From Prolixibacteraceae bacterium (GTDB lineage: Bacteria > Bacteroidota > Bacteroidia > Bacteroidales > Prolixibacteraceae), in the NCBI GenBank assembly GCA_019856515.1, contig CP082230.1, forward strand, positions 4,588,001 to 4,652,000: DNA of 64,000 nucleotides, written 5' to 3'. Shown here in pieces: positions 17,735 to 28,500 of the stretch. A program made the translations under genes and the position numbers. The notes under the pieces were generated by a model. The model was not told the DNA's origin, searched no databases, and saw only the letters and a list, made by a program, of their open reading frames with translations. How positions within the stretch are numbered: the stretch's first letter is position 1; each line of letters starts with the position of its first letter.

Positions 17735-18322
17735 TTGAATAAGAAACGATTAGAAAATTTTAGTGATGGAGTGATAGCCATTTTAATGACAGTATTAGTC
17801 ATGTCATTAAAGGCTCCCATCGATTATGATACGAACGATTACTCATTTGTAGAGCTGTTGAGGTTATATATCCCTCAGCTGATTCCTTACGCAGTAAGCT
17901 TTTTGGTTATTTCAGTACAACTGATCAATCATCATGTACTACTTGGAAAAATGCATGAGGTCGACAATACTTTTGTATGGTTAAACTTATTATTCCTGTT
18001 TTCCTTATCACTGATTGTCTTCCCAACAGCGCTATTTGGGTATCATCAAAATAAAGAAGCATCGACAACTTTACTTATTCTAGCTTTCCTGTTTAAGGGC
18101 TTTGTATATAGGCTTGTTAAGTACTATGTTGTTTTAAAGAGTAATTTATATAGGAGAGATAGTGACTCCTGCAATTCTAGACGAAATATATTCATCAATG
18201 CTGTTATTGATCCCCTGATTGAGGTGATTGCCTTGATCTTCATACAGTATAATTACATGATCTCATTAGGAATAATATTCATCATGACATTACGTTCGAT
18301 ATCTCCGTCTAAAAGAGTTTAA
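17735..18322 (+). CDS. TMEM175-family potassium channel-like protein (DUF1211)
   Basis: 195 residues, six hydrophobic segments. The family signature RLENFSDGVIAI is at residues 5-16, with the FSD motif whose residues line the pore in bacterial TMEM175 channels. The length fits the six-helix bacterial form that assembles as a tetramer. The gene appears to start at a TTG (17735-17737), since no in-frame ATG precedes the FSD motif and the upstream ATG is in another frame and stops quickly. Expected role: K+ leak conductance in the inner membrane. Confidence 0.8.
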   Translation: MNKKRLENFSDGVIAILMTVLVMSLKAPIDYDTNDYSFVELLRLYIPQLIPYAVSFLVISVQLINHHVLLGKMHEVDNTFVWLNLLFLFSLSLIVFPTALFGYHQNKEASTTLLILAFLFKGFVYRLVKYYVVLKSNLYRRDSDSCNSRRNIFINAVIDPLIEVIALIFIQYNYMISLGIIFIMTLRSISPSKRV

Positions 18323-18457
18323 TCAAGAGAGTGTATAGTACAAGTTATTTAATTCTGTTAGAAACTCATCCGATGGTAATCATACAGATAAGAGACTAAC
18401 TGAAAATGTAAAAAGCTCCAAGTTAATTGTGTCGGTATAACCAAGTAATGTTATCTT

Positions 18458-20929
18458 ATGTTGAAGTATATAATTCTTTTGACTACGTTTCTTTATATTT
18501 TAAAAATCAATGGGCAACAGTATACCCGAATATCAGGTATCGTTATTGATAAAGATACAAAGGACCCACTTCCTTTAGTGAACCTTCAGATAAAGGGGAG
18601 TAATTTCGGAACGACTACTAATAATGAAGGAGAGTTTAAATTGTCTCTTCCATCTAGTGTTGACACCATTATTGTTTCAGCGATAGGCTATAAAACTGTA
18701 ACATATACCGCTCATCATAAAGTAGCAGTTTTGAACTCTATCACAATTCAACTTACCTCAGATATTATCGGACTTTCGGAGGTAAAAGTGACTCCCAAAG
18801 AGAATCCTGCACTTCAGATAATTAGAAATATAAGCAAACATAGGAAACAGAATGATCCAAACAGGATTTCTAACATCTCTTATAATAGTCACACTAAAAT
18901 GATGGCTACCATTACCAACCTCTCAAAGTTTATAAGAAATAATATATTGTTTCGTAACCATCAAGGCATATTTATTAAAAATGATGATAGTCTACAGAGT
19001 CGAGAACTTCCAGTTCTATTGATTGAAAGAGACGACTACTTCTTTCGTCAAGAGAACCCGGAGATAGACTACCATAAGAAGATTAAAGAAGAGAAGCGCG
19101 CATTAGATTTTATGAATGAGATGGATATTAATCTTATTGCCAGTCAGATAACTTCTGGCATAGATCTGTATCGTCGTCAGATCACATTATTCAGTAAACA
19201 GCTACTAAATCCTGTTCATCAGGGCAGTCTCAACTACTATCATTATCACATTACCGATAGTTTATATACCGACAATGGTTGGGTATATACCATTTCGTTT
19301 GTACCAAAACAGCAGAACTCTTCTCTGTTTTCGGGGCAAGTACGAGTGATCGAAGATTCGTGGGCCCTTTTAGATATTGAATTAATCCTCTTAGGAACCA
19401 AACAGATAAATTTAATTAACAACCTTAAATTTCACCAATCATACGCATCTATTAATGATTCGACGATGTTCTGTCGAACCAAACGTTTAGATATAAATTT
19501 TGAACTCTTCGATAAAAAGAAGAGTTTCTTGGCACCCAAAGAGAAGATCCATTTTACTCAAATAGATTCCTATGGTAATGTGCATATCACCGATCGGAAG
19601 GTAACGATAGACGATCTGAAAAATGAGCATTTAAACCAACCATTGGTGGCGATAGACTCTATCTATATTGAAAGCAATGAGATAAGAGATAGGCAAGTGG
19701 CTAACTCTCTAGACTCTTTGAATAACCATTGGTTGGTAAAGACGGGTAACTTCTTTGCAAAGATGAACTTAACCGGTTATATTGAAGGAAAGTATATCGA
19801 CTTTGGCCCTTACAACAAGTGGATAAGTCAAAATAAAATTGAAGGGCTACGATTGAATGCAAACTTCCGTACAAGCGAGGGCTTCATCAAGAATACAATG
19901 GTCACAGGTCAAATAGGTTATGGATTTACCGACAACAAGATCAAATATGCAACAGGAGTAACATTTAAGACAAATCCCGATAAATGGCGATTCATATCAT
20001 TAAATGTAAAGGATGATTTTGTGAATATTGGGGACAATGGAGACGTCAGTTTATTAAATGAGAATACTAGAGATCAGATTGACTACTCTCTTGTTGCTCG
20101 TGAAGAGATCGATAAATTGGTTCGTGATCAAGAGGTCAAACTAGGGGTTATACATGAATGGAAACAGGGGATTACGTCGACCTTAGATATCGCTAGACAC
20201 AAAACGTATTCTGGGCTATATGTTCCCTTCTATTCGAGGAATAATCAATTTATCCCATATTACTATAATAACGAGATGTCTTTAACGACACGTTTTAGTT
20301 GGGATCAAGATGTCGATCAACTATATTTCCAACGCTATTACTTTAACTCAGTATTTCCTGTAATTAACTTTAAATGCACCATTGGCAACTATGAATTATC
20401 AGATAATCAAAGCGGTAATTATTTGAAACTAAGAGCTACATATAAACATCAGTTTAATATTGGATTAACTACTTTGAAATATGCTGCTGAAGCAGGTTAT
20501 TTATGGGGAGATGTTCCATTTACACTCTTAGAGGTTCATCGTGGAAATCCATCCTTCCTATATGCATATTATAACTACAACTCCATGAATAGTATGGAGT
20601 TTGCAAGCACACAGTTTGCCAACCTGTTTATCGATTATCATATCAATGGCATCCTGCTTAAACATCTACCCTTAATTGGAAAGCTAGATTGGCGAGAGAC
20701 CGTCTCTGCGAAGATATTACACGGAAACTTAGACTACACTCAATTGGCTGGACTTATGATGCCTATGGAGCTTAAATCACTCAATAATGAGCCATTTGTT
20801 GAGCTAGGAGTAGGTGTCGGTAATATTTTTCAGTTCTTGAGAGTCGAGGGGATCTACAGAGCGACCCATCAATATGAAAAGATGGAAAACAACTTTGGAG
20901 TACGCTTTAGAGCCGAGATGTCATTCTAA
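18458..20929 (+). CDS. DUF5686 outer-membrane protein with carboxypeptidase-like regulatory domain
   Basis: 823 residues. A signal peptide (residues 1-19, ending INGQ) is followed by a CarboxypepD_reg-like beta sandwich (about 22-105: RISGIVIDKDTKDPLPLVNLQI, interrupted here by its usual loop, then GTTTNNEGEFKL). Next come LSEVKVTP and the DUF5686 region (ALQIIRNISKHRKQNDP), ending in a long beta-strand-rich part whose last residue is phenylalanine (RAEMSF), typical of an outer-membrane beta barrel recognised by the BAM complex. DUF5686 proteins are common in Bacteroidota and are not TonB receptors, as no plug domain is seen. Function unknown; envelope transport or biogenesis is possible. Confidence 0.82.
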   Translation: MLKYIILLTTFLYILKINGQQYTRISGIVIDKDTKDPLPLVNLQIKGSNFGTTTNNEGEFKLSLPSSVDTIIVSAIGYKTVTYTAHHKVAVLNSITIQLTSDIIGLSEVKVTPKENPALQIIRNISKHRKQNDPNRISNISYNSHTKMMATITNLSKFIRNNILFRNHQGIFIKNDDSLQSRELPVLLIERDDYFFRQENPEIDYHKKIKEEKRALDFMNEMDINLIASQITSGIDLYRRQITLFSKQLLNPVHQGSLNYYHYHITDSLYTDNGWVYTISFVPKQQNSSLFSGQVRVIEDSWALLDIELILLGTKQINLINNLKFHQSYASINDSTMFCRTKRLDINFELFDKKKSFLAPKEKIHFTQIDSYGNVHITDRKVTIDDLKNEHLNQPLVAIDSIYIESNEIRDRQVANSLDSLNNHWLVKTGNFFAKMNLTGYIEGKYIDFGPYNKWISQNKIEGLRLNANFRTSEGFIKNTMVTGQIGYGFTDNKIKYATGVTFKTNPDKWRFISLNVKDDFVNIGDNGDVSLLNENTRDQIDYSLVAREEIDKLVRDQEVKLGVIHEWKQGITSTLDIARHKTYSGLYVPFYSRNNQFIPYYYNNEMSLTTRFSWDQDVDQLYFQRYYFNSVFPVINFKCTIGNYELSDNQSGNYLKLRATYKHQFNIGLTTLKYAAEAGYLWGDVPFTLLEVHRGNPSFLYAYYNYNSMNSMEFASTQFANLFIDYHINGILLKHLPLIGKLDWRETVSAKILHGNLDYTQLAGLMMPMELKSLNNEPFVELGVGVGNIFQFLRVEGIYRATHQYEKMENNFGVRFRAEMSF

Positions 20930-21003
20930 ATTACCCTACTTCCTAAAACAACCTACAGTGCTATTTGTTATGATGTGAAGTAATTGAAATAAAGAGCATT
21001 ATT

Positions 21004-21444
21004 ATGGATATTAAATCACTTCTATTTTACACTAGTTCCAGTCGTTCTATCTCTATAATTCGCCTAATGGTTGGCACTGTATTTCTTTCTGAAGGTATTC
21101 AGAAATTTCTATTCCCAGCCATTAGAGGTGCGGGACGTTTTGCTAAAATAGGCTTGCCCAACCCTGATCTCTTAGGAAACTTTGTGGGCACATGTGAGAT
21201 CATTTTTGGCTTAATGATACTCATTGGACTATTAACACGATTATCCAGTTTGGTGACCTTCACCATCATGTGTGTCGCCATCATAACCACTAAAATACCG
21301 ATGTTGGCATCCCACGATATATGGTACATGCTCCACCAGGCAAGAACAGATTGGGCCATGCTTCTAGGTAGTCTATTCTTAATAATAAATGGAGGTGGAT
21401 CGATCTCTCTTGATCGGTTAATTCAACAGAATATAGCAAAGTAA
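21004..21444 (+). CDS. DoxX family membrane protein
   Basis: 146 residues with four transmembrane segments and the DoxX pattern: IIRLMVGTVFLSEGIQKF at the first helix, then GRFAKIGLPNPDLLGNFVG, CEIIFGLMILIGLLTRL, and a C-terminal helix. DoxX-type proteins are related to subunits of thiosulfate:quinone oxidoreductase and to oxidoreductase membrane partners, but most homologues are uncharacterised. It stands alone between DUF5686 and a PadR regulator; no redox partner is adjacent. Confidence 0.83.
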   Translation: MDIKSLLFYTSSSRSISIIRLMVGTVFLSEGIQKFLFPAIRGAGRFAKIGLPNPDLLGNFVGTCEIIFGLMILIGLLTRLSSLVTFTIMCVAIITTKIPMLASHDIWYMLHQARTDWAMLLGSLFLIINGGGSISLDRLIQQNIAK

Positions 21445-21549
21445 AAAAGGTTCGTATTTACTTCATAAGCAAATCATATTTGTCTGTTTAAATATATATG
21501 TGTACGTTTGTATTATTCAAGATGTATAATACTAATAGAAACCAACCGT

Positions 21550-21915
21550 ATGAACAATGAAGTAGATCCATTATTAGAGGCGTGGGAAGAGACTTATAAG
21601 AAGGGGCAGTTGACACTTTGGATATTCTTGGCACTAAAAGAAGAACCAAAATATGTGGAGGAGATAAAACTATTTGTAGAGACCACCTCTAATGGAACCA
21701 TGCGATGTGAAGAGCAGAGTTTATATCGCACACTAAGGAAATATCGTCACATCGATGTGGTCGATTTTGAAACCCGTAAAGGGTTCAAAGGTCCTGACCG
21801 AAAATACTATTTCTTAACAGAACTTGGCAAGAAGCTATTGTCACAGTTTCTATCGAGAAATATAGCACTATTTTTTAATGAGAATGTACGTAATCTAATT
21901 GAACAGGAGGCTTAA
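21550..21915 (+). CDS. PadR-family transcriptional regulator
   Basis: 121 residues from the ATG at 21550; upstream in-frame codons begin only with a TTG and add an unconvincing 14 residues. The winged-helix pattern of PadR is clear: KKGQLTLWIFLALKEEP at the first helix, QSLYRTLRKY as recognition helix, and the wing KGPDRKYYFLTELGKKLL, followed by a C-terminal dimerisation helix. It is coupled to a small membrane protein whose Shine-Dalgarno lies in its last codons, an arrangement common for PadR regulators that control their own operon and a membrane partner. The inducer is unknown. Confidence 0.82.
   Translation: MNNEVDPLLEAWEETYKKGQLTLWIFLALKEEPKYVEEIKLFVETTSNGTMRCEEQSLYRTLRKYRHIDVVDFETRKGFKGPDRKYYFLTELGKKLLSQFLSRNIALFFNENVRNLIEQEA
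21905..21910 (+). promoter_or_regulatory. Consensus Shine-Dalgarno AGGAGG
   Basis: A perfect AGGAGG, 6 nt before the ATG at 21917, fixes that start over the upstream TTG at 21899. Such sites are unusual in Bacteroidota and it lies inside the PadR coding end, so it marks translational coupling. Confidence 0.65.
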
Positions 21916-21916
21916 A

Positions 21917-22333
21917 ATGAAATTCCTTACAAAAAATCTAATTTACTTCGCAACAGTCATTGCAATAACATCCATCGCATTTGACTTTCTATTCTTCAAT
22001 ATGAACCTTGGAGTCGGTGCTGGAACATATATTCTTCCAATAGCATATGGAATGATCTGTTTTTGTGCAGGATGGTTCTTCGGAAGACGCGATCGAATGG
22101 AACTAAATCTTTGGGATATCGGATTCCGTTTTAACCTCACAACCTTTCTAGTCTGTAATAGTATCCATGAGGTCTGGTATCGTTATGTTCTTGACGCTTC
22201 AGGAAGCTTACTTAGAGGACTGCATAATGGAATGCTGATATGGTCATTCTTTATAATAATTCACTTCTATTACTTTATGCGCTGTCGTCGAGGGTCCATT
22301 AAAGGGTTAAAGAAAGACCAAATATTTGATTAG
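21917..22333 (+). CDS. Four-helix membrane protein, PadR partner
   Basis: 138 residues with four hydrophobic segments (roughly residues 8-26, 35-53, 73-88 and 103-122) and basic loops (FGRRDRMELN; the C-terminal RCRRGSIKGLKK). No family was recognised. The start at 21917 is set by the AGGAGG at 21905-21910, and the gene begins 1 nt after the padR stop, so the two are one operon. PadR-linked membrane proteins are often the regulated target. A sensor or small transporter role is possible but nothing in the sequence shows it. Confidence 0.7.
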   Translation: MKFLTKNLIYFATVIAITSIAFDFLFFNMNLGVGAGTYILPIAYGMICFCAGWFFGRRDRMELNLWDIGFRFNLTTFLVCNSIHEVWYRYVLDASGSLLRGLHNGMLIWSFFIIIHFYYFMRCRRGSIKGLKKDQIFD

Positions 22334-22364
22334 AAGCTAACAGAAGTTTTTAAATCAAAAACAA

Positions 22365-22400
22365 AAAGTGTCAGGTATAAAACGATATACCTGACACTTT
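22365..22400. terminator. Bidirectional intrinsic terminator
   Basis: AAAGTGTCAGGTAT and ATACCTGACACTTT are exact complements around an 8-nt loop, flanked by A-rich and T-rich ends, between the convergent membrane-protein gene (plus) and the GH3 gene (minus) that closes the polysaccharide locus. Confidence 0.85.
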
Positions 22401-22431
22401 CTTAAACTAAAATATTGTCTGTAAGGCTTCC

Positions 22432-24759
22432 CTATCTTGTTCTGAAAGCATTATGCCATTTTGCACTCTTATTCGCTTCAATCATCAACACTTCGCTACC
22501 TACTTGTATCTTATATTGACCTTCTTCGATAACCCACTCCTTATTCAAATTCACAAAGGCAAGTTCCGATGCCGCTACCTTAAACTCTACTGTTTTTGTC
22601 TCATTCGGATTCAACGAAATCTTATCGAACGCACGCAGACGTCTATTGTCTGGAGTAATGGATGCATATAGATCCGAACTGAATAGAAGTACAGCCTCTT
22701 TGCCAGCTCTAGATCCAATATTGGTAACATCCACAGAGAATGTAATCGTATCATGAGGTCCAAAAGCTTTCTTATCACTCTTCAGGTTACTATATTTAAA
22801 TGTCGTATAACTTAAACCGTGACCAAACCCATACTGTAGATCTTGTACCGCCTTATAGTTATATGCTCCTTGCATTTCCGTTCTATTCTCCGCAGGCTTA
22901 TAGTCGTAGTTTATTAGTGAATTAGGGTGCTTAGGGTAGGTGTAAGGTAGACGTCCTGAAGGATTTGTCTTACCAAAAAGAATATCTGCTGTCACCTCTC
23001 CTCCATAAGTACCTGGAAGATACGTGTGTACCACTGCCTGTGCTAAAGGTTCGATGGCTGAGATCGTTCTTGGACGCCCCTCATTTAATACCAAAACAAT
23101 TGGCTTTCCTGTTTTAGCTAACGCCTTTACAAGTTCCTGCTGGTTCTCCGATAAAGATAGATTATTTAAATCTCCAGGCTTCTCTGTATAGGTGTTTTCA
23201 CCAATGCAAGCAATAATCACATCTACCTTTTTTGCAGCTCTAACAGCTGCTTGTATATCAATGTTCTCCTCTTCCCAATAGGCTCCATTCATCTTATAGT
23301 TAAGACCAGGAACATACGTGACATGAGATGCGATATCTTGTATCGATTTAAGAAACGTATTGTGATTATCGATATACTTCTCCACCTTTTCACCTTGCCA
23401 CGAAAGGGTCCATCCACCTTGAAGGGTACGCATTGAATTTGCATTAGGACCTGTTACAAGAACTTTAGTCGAAGAAGAGAGTGGCAATAACTCTTTCTCA
23501 TTTTTTAGTAATGTAATCGACTCCTCAGCAGCTCTTTTAGCGTCCTCTTGATGGGCTTTACTAGCGAAGTTCTTATATTCATTATAGTCGAACACTGGGT
23601 TTTCAAACAGTCCCAAACGGAACTTCAAACGTAAGATACGTCTTACCGCATCGTCTAGACGTTCCATTGAAACTTCCCCCTCTTTCACCAATGCTACAAA
23701 ATCCTCTGTATACTTCACATCATAAGGAACCATGGCCATATCAATTCCTGCGTTGAAAGCTATCTTAATCGCCTCCTTATCATCTTTTGCAATACGATCA
23801 CGCACATATAGGTTATTAATATCTTGCCAATCCGTAACCACCACACCATCAAAATTTAGGTCTTGCTTTAGCATCTCAGTGATAAGGTGGTGGCTTGCAT
23901 GCACACTCTCTCCATTTACAATACCAGAATTGACCATTACTGTTAATGCACCAGCCTCTACAGCTTTTACAAATGGCTCATAGTGCTTCTCAATAAGATC
24001 TTGAACAGGTATATTGGCAGGGGTTCTATCTTTTCCATTAAAAGGTGCACCATATCCCATATAATGCTTTAAACAGGCCGCTACGTGGTGTCTGTCTATA
24101 CTATTCTTATCACCTCCTTGATACCCTTTGATCACCTCTTTACCCATCTCAGAGACAAGATATGCATCTTCTCCAAAAGTTTCCCACATACGTGGCCAAG
24201 CTGCATTTCTTCCCAAGTCAAGAACAGGGGAGAAGTCCCATGGAAGGTTTGATGCTCTTGTTTCGTATGCCGTATTTTCGGCTCCTTTGAACACCAACGA
24301 TCGATTAAACGTTGCTGCTTGTCCAATCTGTTGAGGAAGAAATGTAGCATCTTGTGTGTAGGTCGTCCCGTGAATAGCATCAATACCATAAATAACAGGA
24401 ATACCTGTCGTTTCGATAGCCACCTTTTGTATCTTACTTACCACATCATGCCACTCCTTTAGTGTTAGTGGTGTATTGGATGCCGTGTTAAGAATAGACC
24501 CCGTTTTTCGATTAACTAAAACATCTTTAAGCATCACTTCATCCAACTGGAATGGGAAATGACTCGTGTATACATTCTCCCCCTTACCAATGACGTCAAG
24601 AGTGAATTGAGCGGTTTGACCTACCTTCTCTTCAATGGTCATCCTTTTAAGGATCGCTTCGATTTGATCTTCAAAAGGCGAAGTTTTATTCTCTTTCGTA
24701 CAAGAAAACATGGAAGCAAAAACTGCTATACATGTTAAGATGATGAATCTGTTTTTCAT
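22432..24759 (-). CDS. GH3 family beta-glucosidase-like lipoprotein
   Basis: 775 residues from the ATG at 24757-24759, chosen because it directly precedes a lipobox signal peptide (MKNRFIILTCIAVFASMFSC, C20). The GH3 catalytic barrel shows ACLKHYMGYG (K231, H232) and the nucleophile aspartate D310 in GVVVTDWQD. The second domain, with the acid/base region near VIIACIGENTYTEKPGDLN, and a C-terminal FnIII-like domain (ISLNPNETKTVEFKV) follow in the usual BglX order and length. Family role: release of glucose from the non-reducing ends of beta-glucooligosaccharides. As a lipoprotein it should act in the periplasm or at the outer membrane. It is the last gene of the SusCD operon, so it likely finishes degradation of the imported glycan. 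Confidence 0.9.
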   Translation of the reverse strand: MKNRFIILTCIAVFASMFSCTKENKTSPFEDQIEAILKRMTIEEKVGQTAQFTLDVIGKGENVYTSHFPFQLDEVMLKDVLVNRKTGSILNTASNTPLTLKEWHDVVSKIQKVAIETTGIPVIYGIDAIHGTTYTQDATFLPQQIGQAATFNRSLVFKGAENTAYETRASNLPWDFSPVLDLGRNAAWPRMWETFGEDAYLVSEMGKEVIKGYQGGDKNSIDRHHVAACLKHYMGYGAPFNGKDRTPANIPVQDLIEKHYEPFVKAVEAGALTVMVNSGIVNGESVHASHHLITEMLKQDLNFDGVVVTDWQDINNLYVRDRIAKDDKEAIKIAFNAGIDMAMVPYDVKYTEDFVALVKEGEVSMERLDDAVRRILRLKFRLGLFENPVFDYNEYKNFASKAHQEDAKRAAEESITLLKNEKELLPLSSSTKVLVTGPNANSMRTLQGGWTLSWQGEKVEKYIDNHNTFLKSIQDIASHVTYVPGLNYKMNGAYWEEENIDIQAAVRAAKKVDVIIACIGENTYTEKPGDLNNLSLSENQQELVKALAKTGKPIVLVLNEGRPRTISAIEPLAQAVVHTYLPGTYGGEVTADILFGKTNPSGRLPYTYPKHPNSLINYDYKPAENRTEMQGAYNYKAVQDLQYGFGHGLSYTTFKYSNLKSDKKAFGPHDTITFSVDVTNIGSRAGKEAVLLFSSDLYASITPDNRRLRAFDKISLNPNETKTVEFKVAASELAFVNLNKEWVIEEGQYKIQVGSEVLMIEANKSAKWHNAFRTR

Positions 24760-24830
24760 TTCAGTATATAATTTAAATATTTTGATTTCAATAGAAACTA
24801 ATCGGTATAAAATCAATCCCAGTGAATGGA

Positions 24831-25490
24831 TTAATAGAGTGTAATATGGTTGATTTGCCCTCTTGATATTTGCCCTCTACTATCTTTTGCTTCGACATAC
24901 CAGCTCCAATCTCCTGCCTCCATTTCGCTATGGAAACTTGTAGTCGTAATATCTCCTTTTAGTAGGGTGAAATCTGATGCGTTGCTCTTTTTTGTATAAA
25001 GATTATATTCGATCTCTCCCTCTCCTTTGGTCGAAGGCTCCCATGTAAAATGGATATCTCCTGCCGACAACCCTTGTAGTGGTGTTAACGCCTTAGGTAT
25101 AGATGGAAGATCTCCAATGACTCCGAGCCCTTCTGTTCCGAACGACATGATATCTCCTTTGGTACTCGACGTCGCATCATGCACCTCAATCTGCCAATAG
25201 TACTTTGTCGAAGGTGCTAGTGGCTCTTCAGTGGTATAATATGGCTCATCTATATTACTTTTGATGACGCTTAACTTCTCTTTATCTGTCCCAAACCAAA
25301 TAGTGAATGTCATTTTATCACGCTCTGGGTCACTCGCTTCCCAGGACATCGATGGCGTTAACGAATTACAAGTAGCACTATTTAGTGGTACAATATTATC
25401 AGGCTTATTGGGGGCCAAATTGGGAGTTTCTGACTTTTCACAACTAACCAATAGTGAGAACAGACTCCATAATATCAATTGCTTCTTCAT
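24831..25490 (-). CDS. Lipoprotein with two fibronectin-III-like domains (surface glycan-binding candidate)
   Basis: 219 residues. Lipobox LLVSC (C17), then a first FnIII-like domain (about 30-118: SMSWEASDPERDKMTFTIWFG, split by its loop, through STKYYWQIEVHD) and a second one (about 135-215: IHFTWEPSTKGEGEIEYNLY, then DWSWYVEAKDSRGQ). The exposed tryptophans and tyrosines on these sheets suit glycan or protein contact. It lies between GH5 (18 nt) and GH3 (71 nt) in the polysaccharide operon. It holds the place of a SusE/F-like or auxiliary binding lipoprotein but is not a clear member of those families. Confidence 0.72.
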   Translation of the reverse strand: MKKQLILWSLFSLLVSCEKSETPNLAPNKPDNIVPLNSATCNSLTPSMSWEASDPERDKMTFTIWFGTDKEKLSVIKSNIDEPYYTTEEPLAPSTKYYWQIEVHDATSSTKGDIMSFGTEGLGVIGDLPSIPKALTPLQGLSAGDIHFTWEPSTKGEGEIEYNLYTKKSNASDFTLLKGDITTTSFHSEMEAGDWSWYVEAKDSRGQISRGQINHITLY

Positions 25491-25508
25491 CTTTGTTGTT
25501 ATTAGGTA

Positions 25509-28500
25509 CTATTGGACGATAATATTAAAGGTCTCCACCTCTTCTTGATGACTAACCTTAAGTATATATGGGCCCTTAGCTAGAGGTTGAAGATCAAGTG
25601 AAATCAGGTTATTATATGTGTTATGAATACGCTGATCTATCAACTTCCCATCTGTCGAATAGACCTCTGTTTGATAGCTCTTCGCGTCACTCTCATAAGG
25701 GATATTAATATAAAGTGTCCCACTGGTCACTGGGTTCGGATATATATTTACAGACGCAATAGAGAAGGTGATATCACTATCTTCAGAGCAGAGGTTACTG
25801 TCAGAAACCTTTGCTGTGTAGCTTCCCGACACCAAGTTATTTACTGTTAGAGTGCCCTTCTGCGTTATCTGCTCTTGACCGTTTAAAATAACAGTATAAG
25901 GTGCTTCTCCACCTTCAATATTAAATGAGACACTCTTGCCATCCACTCTTGCGGTGGCGTATAGAGAAGCAGGCTCCTCTAGAATGACTTTATGCTGACT
26001 ACTATATGGATGTATCGTAGAGGTTAGAATATCATACTCTCCTGCAGACAGCCCCTCAATCTGATATGGGATATTCTGACTTACATGGTAGGTATCTCTA
26101 CTATTCAACGTTACCTCCATAGGCGAGGCTTTACTTAATATTGTAATACTGCCGTTATTCAATTGATAACAGGTAGGGGATTGGTAGGATAGGTTAAAAT
26201 TGGCTGATGAAAAGATCTCATCAGGACTGTCTGAGATCGTTTCACCAACTTGTTTTAGTTCAAACCAATTCAGGTTATGCTCCTGTTGCTCTACCTTTAA
26301 GCGGAGTCGGTAATCCCCTTTATGTAGAAGTATTGACTTGATCGCTTTCTGTGTCTGCCATGTCGTCCAACTCCCTGTTGATCTTAGAGTGAATGTCTTT
26401 ATTAAGTCAAAAGTGACCCCATTATCTTTGCTTAGCCACATAGATATTTTAGGTGCACTTTGTGTCGATGCTATTCGCATATCTAGATCATAATAGCTCG
26501 TATTTTCTACCGCAATAAGATAGTCTAAGTAGTACCCCTCTTTAGCATATGATGAGTTCTTTGATCCATCTACATCGGAGGTGTTTTCAAAGGCAAAACC
26601 ATTATTAAAAACAAAATCTTCTGCTTCAATCTTCCCTGGGACACGAAACTGTCGTGGCAATAGATTCTCGATATCCAGACTAGTGAAAGAGGCCAATGGC
26701 TGTGCTTGCGAAGTAATATTATCTCCACGATAGCTCAATGTCAGTTGATTGAAATAGGTGAAATCAGAACAACTTATCTCAAGCAGACGGTCATTATCTT
26801 TACTTATTTCAACATCTTGAATACCAATAAACTTACCAGTATCATCAGATAAGGTGAAGTCTATTGGATTCAGAACACTTGTACTATTAATCGACTTATT
26901 TACTGTCACAAAAATCTTTCCGCCTACACTATTGGTCTTGGCAGACAACACATGGAAATCTACTGTATTAATAGGTTTACCATCGGTAAATTCAAAGTAG
27001 TTAAGATTTGCTCCCCCTTGAATAAAGTAGAAGACCACCTTTACCTCTCCCTTTGGCAATACAATATCTTTAAATGTCGTCGTAGTCCATGTATCATAAT
27101 TCGCTGTAGATGGTAAAGTCAGTGTAGAGGTAATATCTACACCATTGGCCATAATTTTGATCAATGACGCATTCCCAGCATGACGAATATGAAGATTAAA
27201 TGCCTCTATCGACGGATTATTCACCGTATATTGTATCCACTCTTTGTCGGCAGTCCATCCTACATTATACGCTGCGCCAACCAATGAACCATCGTCGTTC
27301 TTATCGGCACATGGTTGAATGTCTACCGCATCATTTCGGTATGTCCATCCTGTATTCCAATCCGTATAGTCGGTAACTTGGCTTAAGTTGGCTGTATCTT
27401 TATCCCAATAGGTATACCCATTTTTACCCATATCAAAATCAGCAAACCATGTCTTATCTCCCACAGCGTGCTTTTTATAGGCTTTACCATCGTCGGTATG
27501 TGGTTGACGGATCATCGCATCGATCACATCATACATGATGCGGACATTTTCGATCTTATGGTTCTCTGCCCATTGATTTAAGGCATCTACTGCTTCTGAC
27601 CCTGTCAGGTCATCTGTCGTACTCTCCGTTCTCCATCCATCAACGAGTCGCTTGTATGCCTCTGGCTCTTCCACATACATCACGTTATTGATTCCATTCT
27701 TCTTTACAGGCCACCATGACCATCCAATATCTTTACTCTCACAGAGTTTAATCAAATGGGTATACCACACATTCGAGTTCTCTCCACTCTCTCCTAACCA
27801 AAGAGGAACATCATATTTATCACTCTTTTCAATGATCCAATCCAATGAGTTTGCATCCACATTGTTCCAATACTTATGGAAACTGATCGCGATATTATCG
27901 TCCCATAGAGTTTCTGGTAAACCATCATAGTTGTTAGCCCAATCATTTCCTTCTAAGAAAACAATATGATTATCTCCAGTAGACCTAATGGCATCCGTAC
28001 ACTCCTCCAAAAGGCTCCACAACATTTGGTTGTTGTCATTCTTCAGTTCGCTCCAATTGGTCTCGTTTAACAAGTCATATCCACCAATCCATGCTTCGTT
28101 CTTATAACGATCGGCCAACTTCTTCCATAGTGCCACCATCTTATGTCGATTGTTGACATCTTCCCACAGAGATAGTTTATTCGGATCATAATCACTGATA
28201 TCTGCATTACGTCCTTGACCACCTGGTGCCGCATGTAGATCTAAAATAAGATACATATTATTAGCCTTACACCAACTTAATACTTGATCTACTCGTTCAA
28301 AACCACTCTCATACCAAGTATATTCATGTTTGGATAAGTTCGAAGCACTCTCTCTCTCGATAGGAGGAGTAAACTGGTTATAATGCATCGCCAATCGAAG
28401 ACTATTAAATCCCCATTGCGCCATCGAATCTACATCTGCCTTGGTCATATGGTTATGCCACCACTTTTCGAAGAAGTCATCCGTAGCACTCTCTCCAATA

